This document shows positions 34,790 to 46,729 of a stretch of DNA of 64,000 nt, one piece after another; the stretch's first letter is position 1, and each line of letters begins with the position of its first letter. Under the pieces are notes generated by a model, which was given only the letters and a program-made list of their open reading frames with translations, made no database searches and was not told the origin of the DNA. Both the position numbers and the translations under genes were made by a program. This DNA comes from Bidens hawaiensis (lineage: Eukaryota; Streptophyta; Magnoliopsida; Asterales; Asteraceae), in assembly GCA_021521415.1 (NCBI GenBank), contig JAIQDT010005784.1:1-64000 (forward strand). Reading direction: 5' to 3'.

Positions 34790-34985
34790 GAAAATGGACT
34801 GGACCCTAATAATATCCAAGGCAGAAAAGGGACCGAGCCCTTTAGTAACCTCGAGGCAGAAAAGGGACTGGACCCTAATAATATCCAAGGCAGAAAAGAG
34901 ACCGAGCCCTTTAATAACCTCGAGGTAGAAAAGGGACTGGACCCTAATAATATCCAAGCAGAAATGGGACTGGATGCTAATAATA
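34790..34985 (+). repeat. Minisatellite in L4 with a 69-bp higher-order unit
   Basis: Alternating 34- and 35-bp units (GGACTGGACCCTAATAATAT and GGACCGAGCCCTTTA types) form a 69-bp higher-order repeat of about two and a half copies. It is the counterpart of the TATTATTAGGG arrays in other L LTRs. Confidence 0.75.
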
Positions 34986-35360
34986 GAATAAAGTAAAGTA
35001 GAATTTTAAATATGAAAGTATGAATGAAAGTATGTAAGTGCGTATGAATGTAAAGTATGTTATGTTATTAACTAGAACTTACGCTGACTTTTAGTATGCA
35101 CGCAGGTGAGTAGAATGAGACAGCTCGCTTGAGGGAAACACGTGGCATTGAATAAGAGGCTGGTATCGGAAGACGTTTATGTTTAATATTATGATATTTT
35201 GAAAGACAAGGTGTTTATTTTAAAACAAGTTATGGAGTAATGTAATGTTTATGAAAATTTTTATATTCTGCGTATGTTTTTTATTAACTCTGATGAATTG
35301 AACTATGTTGATAAGTAAATCCAACGCCCAAATGTGAGGCACCGGTAACAGGGACATACA

Positions 35361-36127
35361 AAAAAAAGTAACAAAGAAAGAAGAAAAAAATGTTAAAAAC
35401 GGGCTAGGTCGGGTTCGAACCCGCGACCCAGCCATGGTTATATGTGTGACCAACCAACTGAGCCAGACTATCCATTTGTTAACATAACATAAACAAAAAC
35501 ATAAGAACACAATTAAAAGAGTATAAGAACCATAGATTATCCAATTGGGTAATCTGATCAATATTTGATTAAACAAGGTTAGGGCTATTGATCTATGACC
35601 AATCGTGATTCTAGACGTACATTTTAATTGGATTAGAACGGTGGTTAAGATGGTGAAATAGATCGAACCAGTTGCGGCCAAAAAGGGGTTGAGTTAGGTG
35701 ATGGGTTGGGATTTTAAACGGAATTGAGTTTAGGGGAATTTTTAGCGACAATGAGGAGGTGGTTTTTGCAAGTTTAATTGATTCGTAACGAGTGTATTAT
35801 ATAAGGTCACGAGTTAGGGTTTGTTTGTGGCTTAATTAGGTAAATTGATCAAATTACGGACTAATTAACACGCTTATACTATAACTGAGTGTCGATTACG
35901 CCTTTATTTGGTGGAATATGCTAATTTCCTAACATAATCGGTTAAGAACGTGCGGGAATTGAAGATTTTGAAGACATTGGGGTGCTCCGGGTCGGGTTGA
36001 GGGGTTTGCGTCAACCGGTCGGACTAGGGGGTGGCTTAGGGTTATTTTTAAATATAATATGTTATTTTAATATTAGAATTTACATTGTAGGTCCCCGGAG
36101 TTTATAGATGGAACGAGAATGGGTTCT
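35361..36127 (-). repeat. Solo LTR S, third part, with a tRNA-like segment
   Basis: Lies between the L4 and L5 insertions. It is AT-rich without coding motifs apart from the tRNA-like segment described separately. Assignment to S rests on position between the target duplications. Confidence 0.45.
35398..35480 (-). other. tRNA-like segment (box A and box B), probable SINE or tRNA relic
   Basis: On the minus strand TGGCTCAGTTGG (box A consensus) is followed about 30 nt later by CGGGTTCGAACCCG, a perfect T-arm with box B, then a T run. The flanking bases do not form an acceptor stem and no clear anticodon arm can be drawn, so a functional tRNA gene is unlikely. Confidence 0.5.
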
Positions 36128-38364
36128 TGTAAGGCCCCGCTATTGGTGCCCTACTTTGGACGTTGGATTTACTCATTAACATAGTTCTAAATATCAGAGT
36201 TAAATAAAACTTTACGTGGAATTTAAGACTTTCATAAACATTACAAAATAATTCATAACTTGACTTAATAAAAGATTCTTGTCTTTCAAAATTAAAACAT
36301 TAAAGTTAAAACATTATAAGTCTTCAAATGCCAGACTCTTATTCTTCTGCCATGTGTCCCCGCTCAAGCCAGCTGTCTCATTCTACTCACATGCATGCAT
36401 ACTAAAAGTCAGCTACGTTGAGTGAGTTCTAGTTAATCATACATCATACAATACATATACTTACCTTCAATCATGCATCCGAAGATACATAATAATTACT
36501 TTACTAATTTACTTTCATTACATAATTTCATACATACTTTCATACTATATAATTATTGTCCATTCTATCTCAGATATTATTAGGGTCTGATCCCTCTGTC
36601 CTTGTCTATCTCAGATATTATTAGGGTCTGATCCCTTTCTTCTCTATCTCAGATATTATTAGGGTCTGGTCCCTCTTTTCTTCTCTATCTCAGATATTAT
36701 TAGGGTCTGATCCATTTCTTCTCTATCTCAGATATTATTAGGGTCTGATCCATTACTTCTTCATCTTCGTACATACTGTCTTTACATACTCGTAACATAC
36801 ATACACTTTCTTTAATCATTCATACATATTCATGTGTTGTACATACATATATCATACACATTCATTTTTCATATACATACCTCCCTTGTCAATATGTGCA
36901 ATATTAGAAGATCGTTCACGTACCGACAAGCTTTCATTCACATACATAACATAATATCTATCACATAAGTAATACATGGAATACACTTACCATTTAAGGT
37001 AAGTGTATTAACTATCACATCGAGTATGCACATAGCCCCGAAAACATAACAAGGAAAGGGGCTAGAAACTCACCTGAACGCGGTTACGTTCACCGTTAAT
37101 AGTTATTCCCTTCTTTAGCTGTGCGCGACTAACTGTATAATAATTACACGTATCAATTATCTATCGCTACCCATATCGTATTTCTAATTTAATTATATCC
37201 CACAACGAACGCGGGTCCGTGGGCAGCGCCCCTGGCAGCGGGGTTCTAGGGGCGGCAGCCCCTAGCGGGGTCAAGGGGGCATAACCCCTGGCTGGGGTTA
37301 ACACATTTTCCATTAGGATTTTAAATTATTTTCTAATTCGCTAACTCATTCGTTATAGAGAATTTCCTCTGATTAGTTATGTGATCTTCCTTAGTTCGTT
37401 TTCCTGATTCGTCCCTTATCATCATCTGATTCATCATCTGAACATGACTTAATTCGTTATCTTAATCGTAACAAATTGGCGAGTAAAAAATCACCTGATT
37501 CGTTATCTGGTTCACTATCCTAGTTCGTTAGCCTAATTTGGTGTCTTAACGTAACGAACTGGATGAGCTAATTCATTATCTTGTCTTAACGAATGGTTGA
37601 ACTACTTCGTTATCTGGGCTTAACGAATTCATGAACTAATTCGTTATCTTACCATAACGAATTGCATCAGTCTTATCTAGACTTTGGCTCAGGGTCAAAG
37701 TCAAAACTATCAAGAACACCATACAGTCAACATATCTTAGATATGCAATTAAACCTTCGTTTCTTAATGAAACATCACGACTCTGGTACCGTTGGATTCG
37801 TCATACCAGCGCCAACAAACCCTAGTTATCCATTCATTCAAATATCGGGTTTTAGAGGGTGCGATTTAGGAATCTATATTACGGGTTCTTTAGGCTAGCA
37901 ATTAGCCTACCAATCGCTAATGGTTTTCAGCAAGAATCATCACGTTAGATTTGTTTTTAACATATGTATACAGATCTAAGATTACCTAAATGAATCCGGA
38001 CCTAAATGAACGATTTCTAATTATAAACGTACCTTAAACGAGTTGGTTCACGGAAACGAGCTGGTCTTGATGTAGGTTCGTTTCGTTACAACGTTCCAGC
38101 ACCAACAAGCCCGACTTTTCACCTTCGGATCTTGTCTCGGGATATATGATGGTGCTAGTATGTGTTTTTGATGGTGTAGGCTATGGTGTAGAGATGGATA
38201 AAAATGGAAAGGAATATGGTTTAAGGGATATTTATACTCCCTTAAGCCCATGGACCTAAGGTCCATTCCACCCTCTCATAGTTTATTATCCAAACCGATA
38301 CATGACACACTATTAAATAAACGAAACTTATTTTATTAATCCTTAATGAAAGTAGGATGTTACA
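36128..38364 (-). repeat. Solo LTR L5 (gypsy family L), TSD GTTCT
   Basis: Bounded by TGTAAGGCCCCG and GTAGGATGTTACA with perfect 5-bp duplications GTTCT (36123-36127 and 38365-38369). Contains five TATTATTAGGGTCTGATCC units (about 36570-36755), the GC-rich block (about 37203-37292) and an array of TTCGTTA words. No internal domain. Confidence 0.92.
37338..37672 (-). repeat. Motif A array inside gypsy solo LTR L5
   Basis: About fifteen TTCGTTA / TAACGAA words (for example AATTCGTTATCTT and CTTAACGAATTC) lie in about 330 bp. This is the copia Copia-1/2 motif in a gypsy LTR. Confidence 0.75.
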
Positions 38365-38553
38365 GTTCTAGTTTGAGTTTGGGTGGAAATTGTCATGTTT
38401 TGTAAGTTTGAATATTTAAACTATTAAATGATAAAACTAAAACAATATAAAAATACTCAATAAATGTGTCGTTTATTAAAAGAGTGACCCGAACCCTTAA
38501 ACGGGTCGGGTATAATTACAGGAATACAAGAATGAAAAAATCAAAATGTTACA
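38365..38553 (-). repeat. Solo LTR S, last part
   Basis: Runs from the L5 target duplication to AAAATGTTACA at 38553, then ATAAT, the partner of ATAAC at 12546-12550. Confidence 0.55.
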
Positions 38554-40188
38554 ATAATCATACATTTTAATCATATATATTTACTTGTTTACTTTTATTT
38601 CTTTTACCTTCAGTATCATTCAAATATCATTTATAAAACATTCGTATAGTATACATACCATCAAAACTTTCACATAACATACACTTACCACTTAGGGTAA
38701 GTGTAAGGGTAAGTGTATTAACTAATCGCATCGAGTATGCACACAGCCCCGAAAACATTACAAGGAAAGGGGCTAGAAACTCACCTGTATCCTTTGCTTC
38801 TCAGAGTTAATAGTAATCCCTTTCTTTAGTTGAGCACGGGTAACTGTTAAGCATATATATTTATATGTTAAGTACCGTGTAACTAATTAAGTTGGTGTAT
38901 TTAAGGTTGCTAGCTAGCCTGGTCTATAGCGATAGGTTAAAGGTTAACTTTGTTTAAGTTTAGCAAGCCCATGGGCTTAGTCAGGTCTGGCCCAATAATC
39001 ATTTGGGTCAAACCGGATTGAGCTAACTTCAATCGAATCGAATGGACTTGCCCTAATTGAATCAAATGATATAGCCTTCGCATCGAATGGCTCACCCTTA
39101 ATTGAATCGAATGGCTATAATCGAATCGAATGACTAAATCCTTAATCGAATCAAATAGCTCTCCCTTAATCGAATCGAATGGCTAATCTATTCAATGGTT
39201 AAATCCTCCCTTAATCGAATCGAATGGCTAAATCCTTAATTGAATCGAATGGCTCTCCCTTAATTAAATTGAATGGCTAATCGATTCGAATGGTTCAGAC
39301 TTAATCGAATCTGACAATCCTTTTAAGCGAATCGAATGGCTTTCCTCCTTTCTATTCCTTCTTTCATTCGAACACCGATGCTGAAGCTCTTTCTCAATAT
39401 TATTAATATTGTTACTTTTTATCTATTCGAGCCCGTCGTTTCATTTCAAAACTTTAGTTTCCGCCATCCTTTCTACTATTATCGTTATTATTTTTTAACA
39501 TGTACATATTATTATCCCTTTTTACGTTATTATTAATATTAGTTATTACCATTATCACTCATTTATTATTTACTATTCTCTTATCTTTATCCTAGCTCGT
39601 TTAGCAATAAAGTTAAACCTTTATTGATTTAAAACTTGTTTAAGCTAGATCTAGGGCTACTAAGTGAGCTGCACATACCAATGAGTTCATTAAGTCCACT
39701 TTTAACATCAAGTTTACATTTGTATTGTGTAAAAATGTCTGATTTGCCTTCGTATCAAATTTTAGGGCAAACCGACCTTAAAAACTAAACCTTTAAGCTT
39801 AACGTACCTATTTTGGTTCTCGTCGAGATGCCGGTTCGGACTTTCACGTGACTATGGACGTGTTCTTAGCTTGTATAGTGGTTCGATATCAAAAACCCTT
39901 CTTGGTTCAGATTAACATCTTACCCGAAAGGTTAGATGAGTGTTTATGTGTCTTTTTGAGTGTGTTATGGGGGCCAGAAGATAAGAATGAGGGTTTTAGG
40001 GTTATAGAGATGTTAAAGGGGTTTATATACCCTTAAGCCCATGGACCAAAGGCCCATCACCATCCCTTATTTCATCTTTCTTTATCCATGCCCACACTTT
40101 CTTATTTTATTTAATTAACTAAATATAAACACACCCTTAAGTAAACAAAACTTCTTTTATTTGTTATTATCAAAATTAGGATGTTACA
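38554..40188 (-). repeat. L-family LTR copy L3, right part
   Basis: Resumes L3 after the S insertion with the family's CACTTACCACTTAGGGTAAG block and GGGGCTAGAAACTCACCTG, then ends TTAGGATGTTACA, followed by AATTA and repeat R. Like L1 it lacks the GC-rich block and instead has an AATCGAATCGAATGG array. Confidence 0.8.
39020..39335 (-). repeat. Motif D array in L3 (AATCGAATCGAATGGCT)
   Basis: About a dozen imperfect units of TTAATCGAATCGAATGGCTA, some with TTGAATCGAAT variants. L1 carries a weaker version at 7100-7250. Confidence 0.8.
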
Positions 40189-40440
40189 AATTATACATAT
40201 ATGATTCTGAGAATAAATTTTCAATAGATGGAGTGTTCTCGGGTATATTTTTAGACTTGCATTAATTTTTTTATTAAGTTCATTTTTTTTGAAAAATTTC
40301 ATTTCATGATATAAATAAAATCAATTTATGTATAATGATACAAGCATATATGTAATACATTTTCTATATACATTATGTATTGCTTTATTTGTAAGTTAAT
40401 TATTTAAATCAACCAGTGTATTACACAGGCTCTAAAGTTA
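40189..40440. repeat. Dispersed repeat R, right part (copy A continued)
   Basis: Starts AATTATACATATATG immediately after L3 and aligns with 41745-41990, sharing AAATCAATTTATGTA, GTAATACATTTT and GGCTCTAAAG. It is the right half of the copy interrupted at 11850. Confidence 0.7.
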
Positions 40441-41089
40441 GTATTCTAATAGAAAAAATAATTGTGATCCTTTGTGGTTAAACTTCATCAAAATTTTCCC
40501 TTCAAAATTAATTGACCCAATTATATGTTATGTCAATAACTTGATTAAATTATTCACTTTCCTTTAAACTCTATTTATATTATATCTATACATGTTTGTA
40601 AAAATAAATATTTACATATTATACTATTATACGTTGTTAAAATATATTCCAAAACATACTTGGTGAAATTCAAAAATCAACAACAAATCATATTTATTAA
40701 CTATTGAAAATAATATATTTCAAATTTATCATTAACATATTATACTATATTTATTGTTGAATATTGTAAATAAAAATAAAAAATAGAAATAACAAACTCG
40801 AATATGCTTTCAATTTATGAAACAATTTTCTTAATCACTAAATTATGAATATATGCTTAAAATTATATTCATCTTTTTTAAGTCAATCCATTTATTTATT
40901 GTTTTTTTTTTTAAATTGTCATATAAATTTATTAATGATAAATATATGTTTTAAATCTATCCATTTATTTTTTCGGTTAATTTAGTGAACTATATATATA
41001 TATATATGTTAAAATGCAGGGATAATATATATCAATCACTTTCATATATAATAAAGTTTACCGTATTTAGTTTCTTGGTTTTGTTTTTT
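40441..41089. other. AT-rich intergenic sequence
   Basis: Very AT-rich, with no ORF of note and a short (TA)n tract near 40990-41006. Nothing functional is recognised. Confidence 0.5.
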
Positions 41090-41990
41090 AATCAAGGATT
41101 GTTTCAGGTTTCTTGTGAAACTTAATTGTCACGGGTCAAAATTTGGTAAATATATTGTTTGGTACCAATTAACCACATTTGGCTCAAAATTTGTTACAGG
41201 TCAAAAATGGGTAATCAAAGTATTTTTAAAAGTTTGTAAATGCAAATAGATTTATCGTTAATCTTTAACAGGTTTAAAGTTTTGACTTGAAAATGTTTTT
41301 TATGAAAGTTAGAATTTATTCGGCTTTCGAATTTATATTCAAGGACATTTTTCAAAATAATCAAAAGACTGGATTTGGTAAGTTGAGTATTTTTCCCACG
41401 GCAATTAAAATTTAAAAAAAGATGGCGAACACTTTCGACATGTCGCCTCCATGCTTATCAATGCTTCTAACTTTTATCAAATTTAAAACATTTGTGTCAA
41501 CATTGACTTTTCCTTAAATAATAATCAGAATGTTGTATGTGAAGCATGTCATACAAAATTATGCTTAAGTGAAGCAAAACGTTCACAAATTTGAACGGGT
41601 TAACGTGTTATTTTTATGTTGTCATTAATGCAAAATTGAGAAGTCCCTTCAAACTTATCAAAATCTTTTCATGGTGTAGTTTAGAACTATTATTGTATGA
41701 GAAGGCTTTTTTGAAATTGGTTCATAACAAAAATTATTTCAGTTATACATATATGATAAATAGAATGAGCGTTCTCAGGTATGTTTGTGCACACACATTA
41801 TTTTTTTTAATTCATTTGTTTTTTGGAAAAAATCATTTTGTGATATAAATAAAAATCAATTTATGTACACATAGTATAGATAGAAGCATAAATGTAATAC
41901 ATTTTTTCGTATACATTATGTGGTTATTTGTTTTATTTATAACTTTATTATTTGGATCATCTCATGTGTTATACGGGCTCTAAAGCTAGT
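41090..41990. repeat. Dispersed repeat R, uninterrupted copy B
   Basis: Contains both halves of repeat R in order, with the uninterrupted junction TTTCAGTTATACATATATG where copy A carries L3. It serves as the empty-site control for the nest. No terminal repeats or coding motifs are evident. Confidence 0.7.
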
Positions 41991-42169
41991 ATTTTATAAA
42001 AAGTTTTTTATACATATCTTGTAAATATTTATACAAATCTATCTATTACATATATAAATGTTTACCAAAAAATCCTATGTGTCACTCCATGGTTGCTCAT
42101 CACCACCTCTAAATCCATCATATTGTTTGATTTATGATTTGAGGTTTCTCGTGTGTTTGACCCGAATTT

Positions 42170-42535
42170 GCGAGTATGAGTCTCACCAAACGCAGATAAT
42201 GCTTAAATGGGTTATAACATCTCATTCATTTGTGAAACCCATTCATAATCAAACAATAATTTTCATGGGTCATGGATCTCACCAAACCCGATAGCCATCA
42301 ATCATCAAACAATATGAAATAACATCTCATTTATTTGTGAAATAACTCATCAATCATCAAACAATGTCATGTGTCTCATCAAACTCGGATAACCCTTAAA
42401 CGAGTTATAACATTTCATTTATTTGTGTACTAACCCATTAATCGTCAAACAATAGTTTTCGCTGGTCAACGGTCTCACCAAACCCGCATAACGCTTAAAC
42501 ATGTTATAACATCTCATTTATTTGTAAAACACTTT
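42170..42535. repeat. Diverged tandem repeat of about 90-100 bp, about four units
   Basis: Units share CTCACCAAACCCG, CGCTTAAACGGGTTATAACAT and CTCATTTATTTGTGAAA, in that order, with indels between units. Non-coding. Confidence 0.65.
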
Positions 42536-43990
42536 CATTATCAAATCCTAATTTAATTTCTCTCATCTACATATTCTCTGTCACCAATCTATCCTCTCCA
42601 TCACCGGTCCACCCACCATCGTCAACCCCCCCCCCCCCACCATGTATCAACCACCATCGTCACCTACATCAATCACTCTCTTTTCAAAAGACAAATTTTT
42701 GTGTTCATGTTTATTCATGTTCGTTCATTAAAAAATCTACCTACACATCTCCATTAAAAGAGCCCAAATGTTAAAAAATATAATGAACATAACAAACTAA
42801 TATATACATATTAAATCAAAACAAAACTACGTTAAAAGATAAAAAAAAATCGATGCATAATATAAAATAGCAAAACGATAAAAATAAAAACCTAAATAAA
42901 CACCCGTAACACAAGGATGAAACTAGTGTGACACATATAATTATAGATGTTTAGACTTCTTTAACTTTCTACAATTTCTATGTGTGTGAAAGTAAATAAA
43001 AAGGTGTCCCAAATTAAAAGCCTAAAGTGACTTGTGTTTTTAAAGTTAATGTTTTTCGAGTGTATGATCTAAAATCTATATGTTTATCGAATAAATATTT
43101 TGTTACTTCTCATTTGATAGTTTTAGGTTAAATAATGATTTTAATGTTTAAACTAGCACTATTAAAAATAAAACTAACATAAATTTTCTAAATTTCTAGT
43201 TTAAATCATTATCAAACAAATGAGCTGTTGATAGCTTGTGTTATTTTTCTGATTTGATTTGTAGTATTTTTCAACAAATGGGCTATGCTTCATCTCTTTT
43301 ATCTACAATCAGGACGTAGGGGTGTAAATTAGTCGAGCCGAATCAAACATGAGCTCGACTAGTCTCAACCTCGGCTCGTGAGTTGTTTGTTTAAACTCGG
43401 GTCCAGGTCATTTGTTATTTATTACTTACATTATATACATTTTTTTAATTTTACGTATATATTTCGAATAAAACCCTAAATGAGCCTAAGCTCGACTCAA
43501 ACTCATGTAGTATCTTAAATATGAGCCAAATCTTGGCTCGAGCTCCGTTGTGAAGTAACAATACATAGAAGTCTAACTAAAAGAGGTAAAAACTGGAAAA
43601 AAAATACACAATGCTTGTTAAGACTTAACGAGCAAGGCCCACACTAGCGTAGCGTGAGCCGGACAACCACCGAGGTCTGTAATTTCGGGGGTCAAAATAT
43701 TTTTATAAAATAGGTATGGATCTTATAACCATCTTAAGTATATTAGATCAATTTTTTTCATCCATAATTCATTTGAGTTATTAGGCGTAAACAAAACTTT
43801 AATTCTGAAAAAATAAAATTCAAATAAATCATTAGACCTACGTTATTTCGGATCGCTCGAGGTATTTAAATCCACGTTGCTGACCTGCCGACGAGTTTCC
43901 CGTACGAGGTTTTTATCGATCCGAACTCGAGTAGTTTGTAGAGAAAGTTAAATTAAATGATCTCAACTTGTAAATAGTTTGAGGATAAGT
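42536..43990. other. Intergenic sequence upstream of the NFD6-like gene
   Basis: AT-rich with a C run at 42628-42638 and no coding motif. A TCGAGCCGAATCAAACATGAGCTC-like stretch at 43335-43380 looks like an old repeat. The last few hundred bases presumably hold the promoter, but no convincing TATA box was fixed. Confidence 0.4.
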
Positions 43991-44018
43991 AATGAAAATA
44001 TCTCAATCTCCTCATGGA

Positions 44019-44036
44019 GGGGAGGGGAGGGGAGGG
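44019..44036 (+). promoter_or_regulatory. G-quadruplex-type sequence in the leader of the NFD6-like gene
   Basis: Four G runs (GGGG, GGGG, GGGG, GGG) separated by single A residues lie 54 nt before the start codon on the coding strand, in the probable 5' UTR. Confidence 0.6.
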
Positions 44037-44090
44037 TTTAAGCAGGGGATTTCCAGATCCAATCTATCTCTGTCTCTATCTCCTCCACAA

Positions 44091-45354
44091 ATGGCCGCCG
44101 CTGCCCGATCCTTCCTCCGGTCAACCTCTGTCCGCACCGCCAGACTCTCTTCGCAGTCCAAACCCAAATCCAACCCCTTCAGATTCCCCACAACAAAACC
44201 CAGCATCTTCAGGTACCCTTACCTTATTAATCGACTACTTTCATAAGCTATTCATGTTTATTATTATTGAAGGTCTCCTGTTGAAACGAGCGTTTGTTTG
44301 GAAACGATGCAACCCTTTCATACCATTACTGCTTCCGCTTTGATGACGTCGTTGCTTACGGTCTCTCGATCCGGTTACGCTTGGCTTCCTGAAGGTATTA
44401 TTATTAACCTTAATTTTTCTCTTCAATGTTCTTTTGTGCACAGTATTATTGTCTTTTCATTTATGTGATGCTATGTATGTTTTAGGGATTTTTAGTTTTA
44501 AGTTAGTTATTGTGGTTATTATTAGCTGATTAACAATCCTTCTTGTCTTTTAGAGGTATTATTATTGTGATTAAGATGAATCGTTAGTTAGCATAGTATG
44601 ATAGTGAAAGTGCTAATCTTGTTCAAGCTTTATAACATCAACTAGTGAATTATGAACATCAAACTAATTTTCAACCTCCGTATACCAATCAACTCATGAA
44701 AAGTTGGTTGTTAATGATTACGCTTACGCTACTTATTGTGGTGGGGCTTTAAACCTCAAGTTAAAGCGCCACGTCACTGCCAGCCAGGTAGGCAGTGGGG
44801 CTTTAACTATCACACCCTTTTAAAATTGCATTGTGGTTTAAAGCCCCATCATTTCCTTGTTACGGTTGTTGGGCCTCAACATATTTTTTTGCTGCCACGC
44901 TAACGTGCTAAAGACCCACCCTTTACCGCTCGGGACATAACACTCCGGTGTGATGTGTGCGGCTTTAAGGCAGCGCCACATCATCTTTTGTCGCCTTTTT
45001 GAAGCCCCACAACTACTGGTCTTAGGCCTATGCTTAGAAAAATCCTTAGTTTAATAATGTAGTAATAATAATTTCTCTTAGATTTACAATGTTTTATGCA
45101 GTAAAATTACATTTGGGCATTTTCGACTCATGTGACCAGTTTTCAACTTTTCATTGTAGTTTTTTCCTTCTATTTTGACCCTTTGGAGATCAGATGTAAT
45201 CTGATTTGACCCATATGTCGGTAAATGAGTGAAAAACGTCATTTTTATTATTAAAGGGATTTAACGAATGTGAGCTGTTTTCAACCACAGCCTACAATAT
45301 TTTGTTGATAAAGTTGTACTTGCTTCATTTGTAGGAGTTGATGATACTAGCTGA
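44091..45354 (+). CDS. NFD6: NUCLEAR FUSION DEFECTIVE 6-like protein, three exons
   Basis: Exon 1 44091-44212, exon 2 44273-44394, exon 3 45335-45354. All introns are GT-AG (AG|GTACCC...GAAG|GT, GAAG|GTATTA...GTAG|GA) and phases join cleanly to 87 residues. The start MAAAARSFLRS is Arg/Ser-rich without acidic residues, like an organelle presequence. Exon 2 gives the family signature FRSPVETSVCLETMQPFHT followed by TASALMTSLLTVSR and AWLPEG; the tail is VDDTS. Arabidopsis NFD6 is a small organelle-targeted protein needed for polar nuclear fusion in the female gametophyte. An in-frame ATG at 43992 would add 33 residues, but the family start fits 44091. No disabling change is seen, so it is probably a live gene among transposons. 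Confidence 0.85.
44738..45012. mobile_element. MITE-like insertion in intron 2 of the NFD6-like gene
   Basis: Imperfect terminal inverted repeats (TGTGGTGGGGCTTTAAA at left; complement of TTGAAGCCCCACAAC at right) enclose about 275 bp with internal copies of GGGGCTTTAA and TTTAAAGCCCC. No ORF. The target duplication could not be fixed, so superfamily is open. Confidence 0.45.
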
Positions 45355-46570
45355 AGAAATCAAGAGGCAAAACAAGGATAAATTGGATTTTGTTAGGTCC
45401 ACAATAACATCAATTAAAATGTTTTGAAAATTGTATTTCTTTTATGATACGAAAATTACGATTTCATTAATATCCAAGATAGATTAATGCCCATCATGTA
45501 GTGTTTTTTGCATGCAATAAGTTTATTTCCTGATGGTTTTGTGATTTTGAACATATTTATATTTGTATTTCTAAGTTATAAACCATTTTTCTCCAACCAA
45601 AAAGTATAGCTTCTTTGACCTTAAAAGTCAAACTGATGTTTGGTTTTATGAACTCGACCAGCTTGCAACAATGACTTGTGAGGAGGATTCAAGCCATAAT
45701 CAAGTAGACATTCTGAGTGGAATTCAGAAGAAGCCATATTTATCTTCAAACTTTCATCTTCATGTTTTCAAGATTTTTTTTCTCGCAATGCTTTAATAAT
45801 GGGTAAATTCAGATACTGAAGACAGGTTATGTTTAGTAGAAGGGTATTTATAAACCTTAGAATATACTCGGTTATTATGACCCATTTAAAAAAGAAGTGG
45901 GTTATGAAATTTTGGTTATAGGTCAATATGGGTCTATTCAAATGACACGACGAGCCAACTTAGATTGAATAATTTCATGTGACAGGTTAAATCGGCTGAA
46001 CTTATGATTGGCTATAAAACTTGTTAACTTAAAATGGATCCAAGCGGGTGAGCACCTCCACCACACTCATTAATTTAAAACGTGCTACACAACAGCCATT
46101 GCCAACATCACCGGCACAATTGCTGTGACCTTCTGAAATCCCAATTGCCTCCCTTGCTGACGGCTGATTACAATAATAATCTTTTAATACATACTACTAC
46201 ACAATGATACTTAAAAAGTACTTGGGGCATTTATCTATCTATATATATATATAGGGTTAATTTCATTTAAGAACTTAAAAAAAGTTAAGAACTTCTAGAA
46301 ACTCTTAAAAATCAAATACTTTTTATATTTTTTTTATTTAATAAAGAGTAATTTTGTCATGTTTAATATATAAATTTTTTATTTACATATATAAATCACA
46401 AGTTTACATATGTGTAAAATTTATGTAATAACAAACTCATCCTATATTTATACATATAATTTTCTATATTTGGAGGTCTCACGCCTCTTCCCCCCCCCCC
46501 CCCCCAATTGCTCCATTTGTGAATACTTCTTATTCATTCCCTCCTTTAAAATGTGTGGGTCATGGGTTAT
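45355..46570. other. 3' UTR of the NFD6-like gene and intergenic sequence
   Basis: The first 100-150 bp are probably the 3' UTR. After that no motif is recognised. A (TA)n tract at 46241-46252 and a C run at 46489-46505 are present. Confidence 0.45.
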
Positions 46571-46729
46571 ATCTGTAACATCCTAGGCAATTTCCACGTC
46601 GGCCATGGACAAAAGAGATCATTGGTTCATAAGTAAATGTTCCACCTTTTAAATCACAAACGCATTTTGGGCTTAACTGTAGTTGACGAGAGGAAAACTT
46701 CACAGTTAAGCGTGCTTAGGTGGGAGTAG
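46571..46729 (+). repeat. Fragment of another LTR (TGTAACATCC start)
   Basis: CTGTAACATCCTAGGCAATTTC resembles the 5' terminus of a gypsy-type LTR, cut by LTR L6 at 46730. Too short to classify. Confidence 0.35.

Larger units (their letters stand above)
33168..35360 (+). repeat. Solo LTR L4 (gypsy family L), TSD AAAAA
   Basis: Starts TGTAACATGCC and ends GGGACATACA, flanked by AAAAA at 33163-33167 and 35361-35365. Internal landmarks of family L are present in plus orientation: the GC-rich block (about 34374-34465), the CACTTATCC...GATAAGTGTATG block, the minisatellite and the conserved 3' end. It also contains an array of GTTCTCGG words. A poly-G run lies at 33797-33804. Confidence 0.85.

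Noticed and set aside
35398..35480. Functional tRNA gene
   Set aside because: Box A, box B and the T-arm are good, but acceptor and anticodon stems cannot be formed.
35220..35681. 153-residue minus-strand ORF
   Set aside because: It reads through the LTR end, an A-rich target site and the tRNA-like segment. Its hydrophobic look comes from AT-rich sequence.
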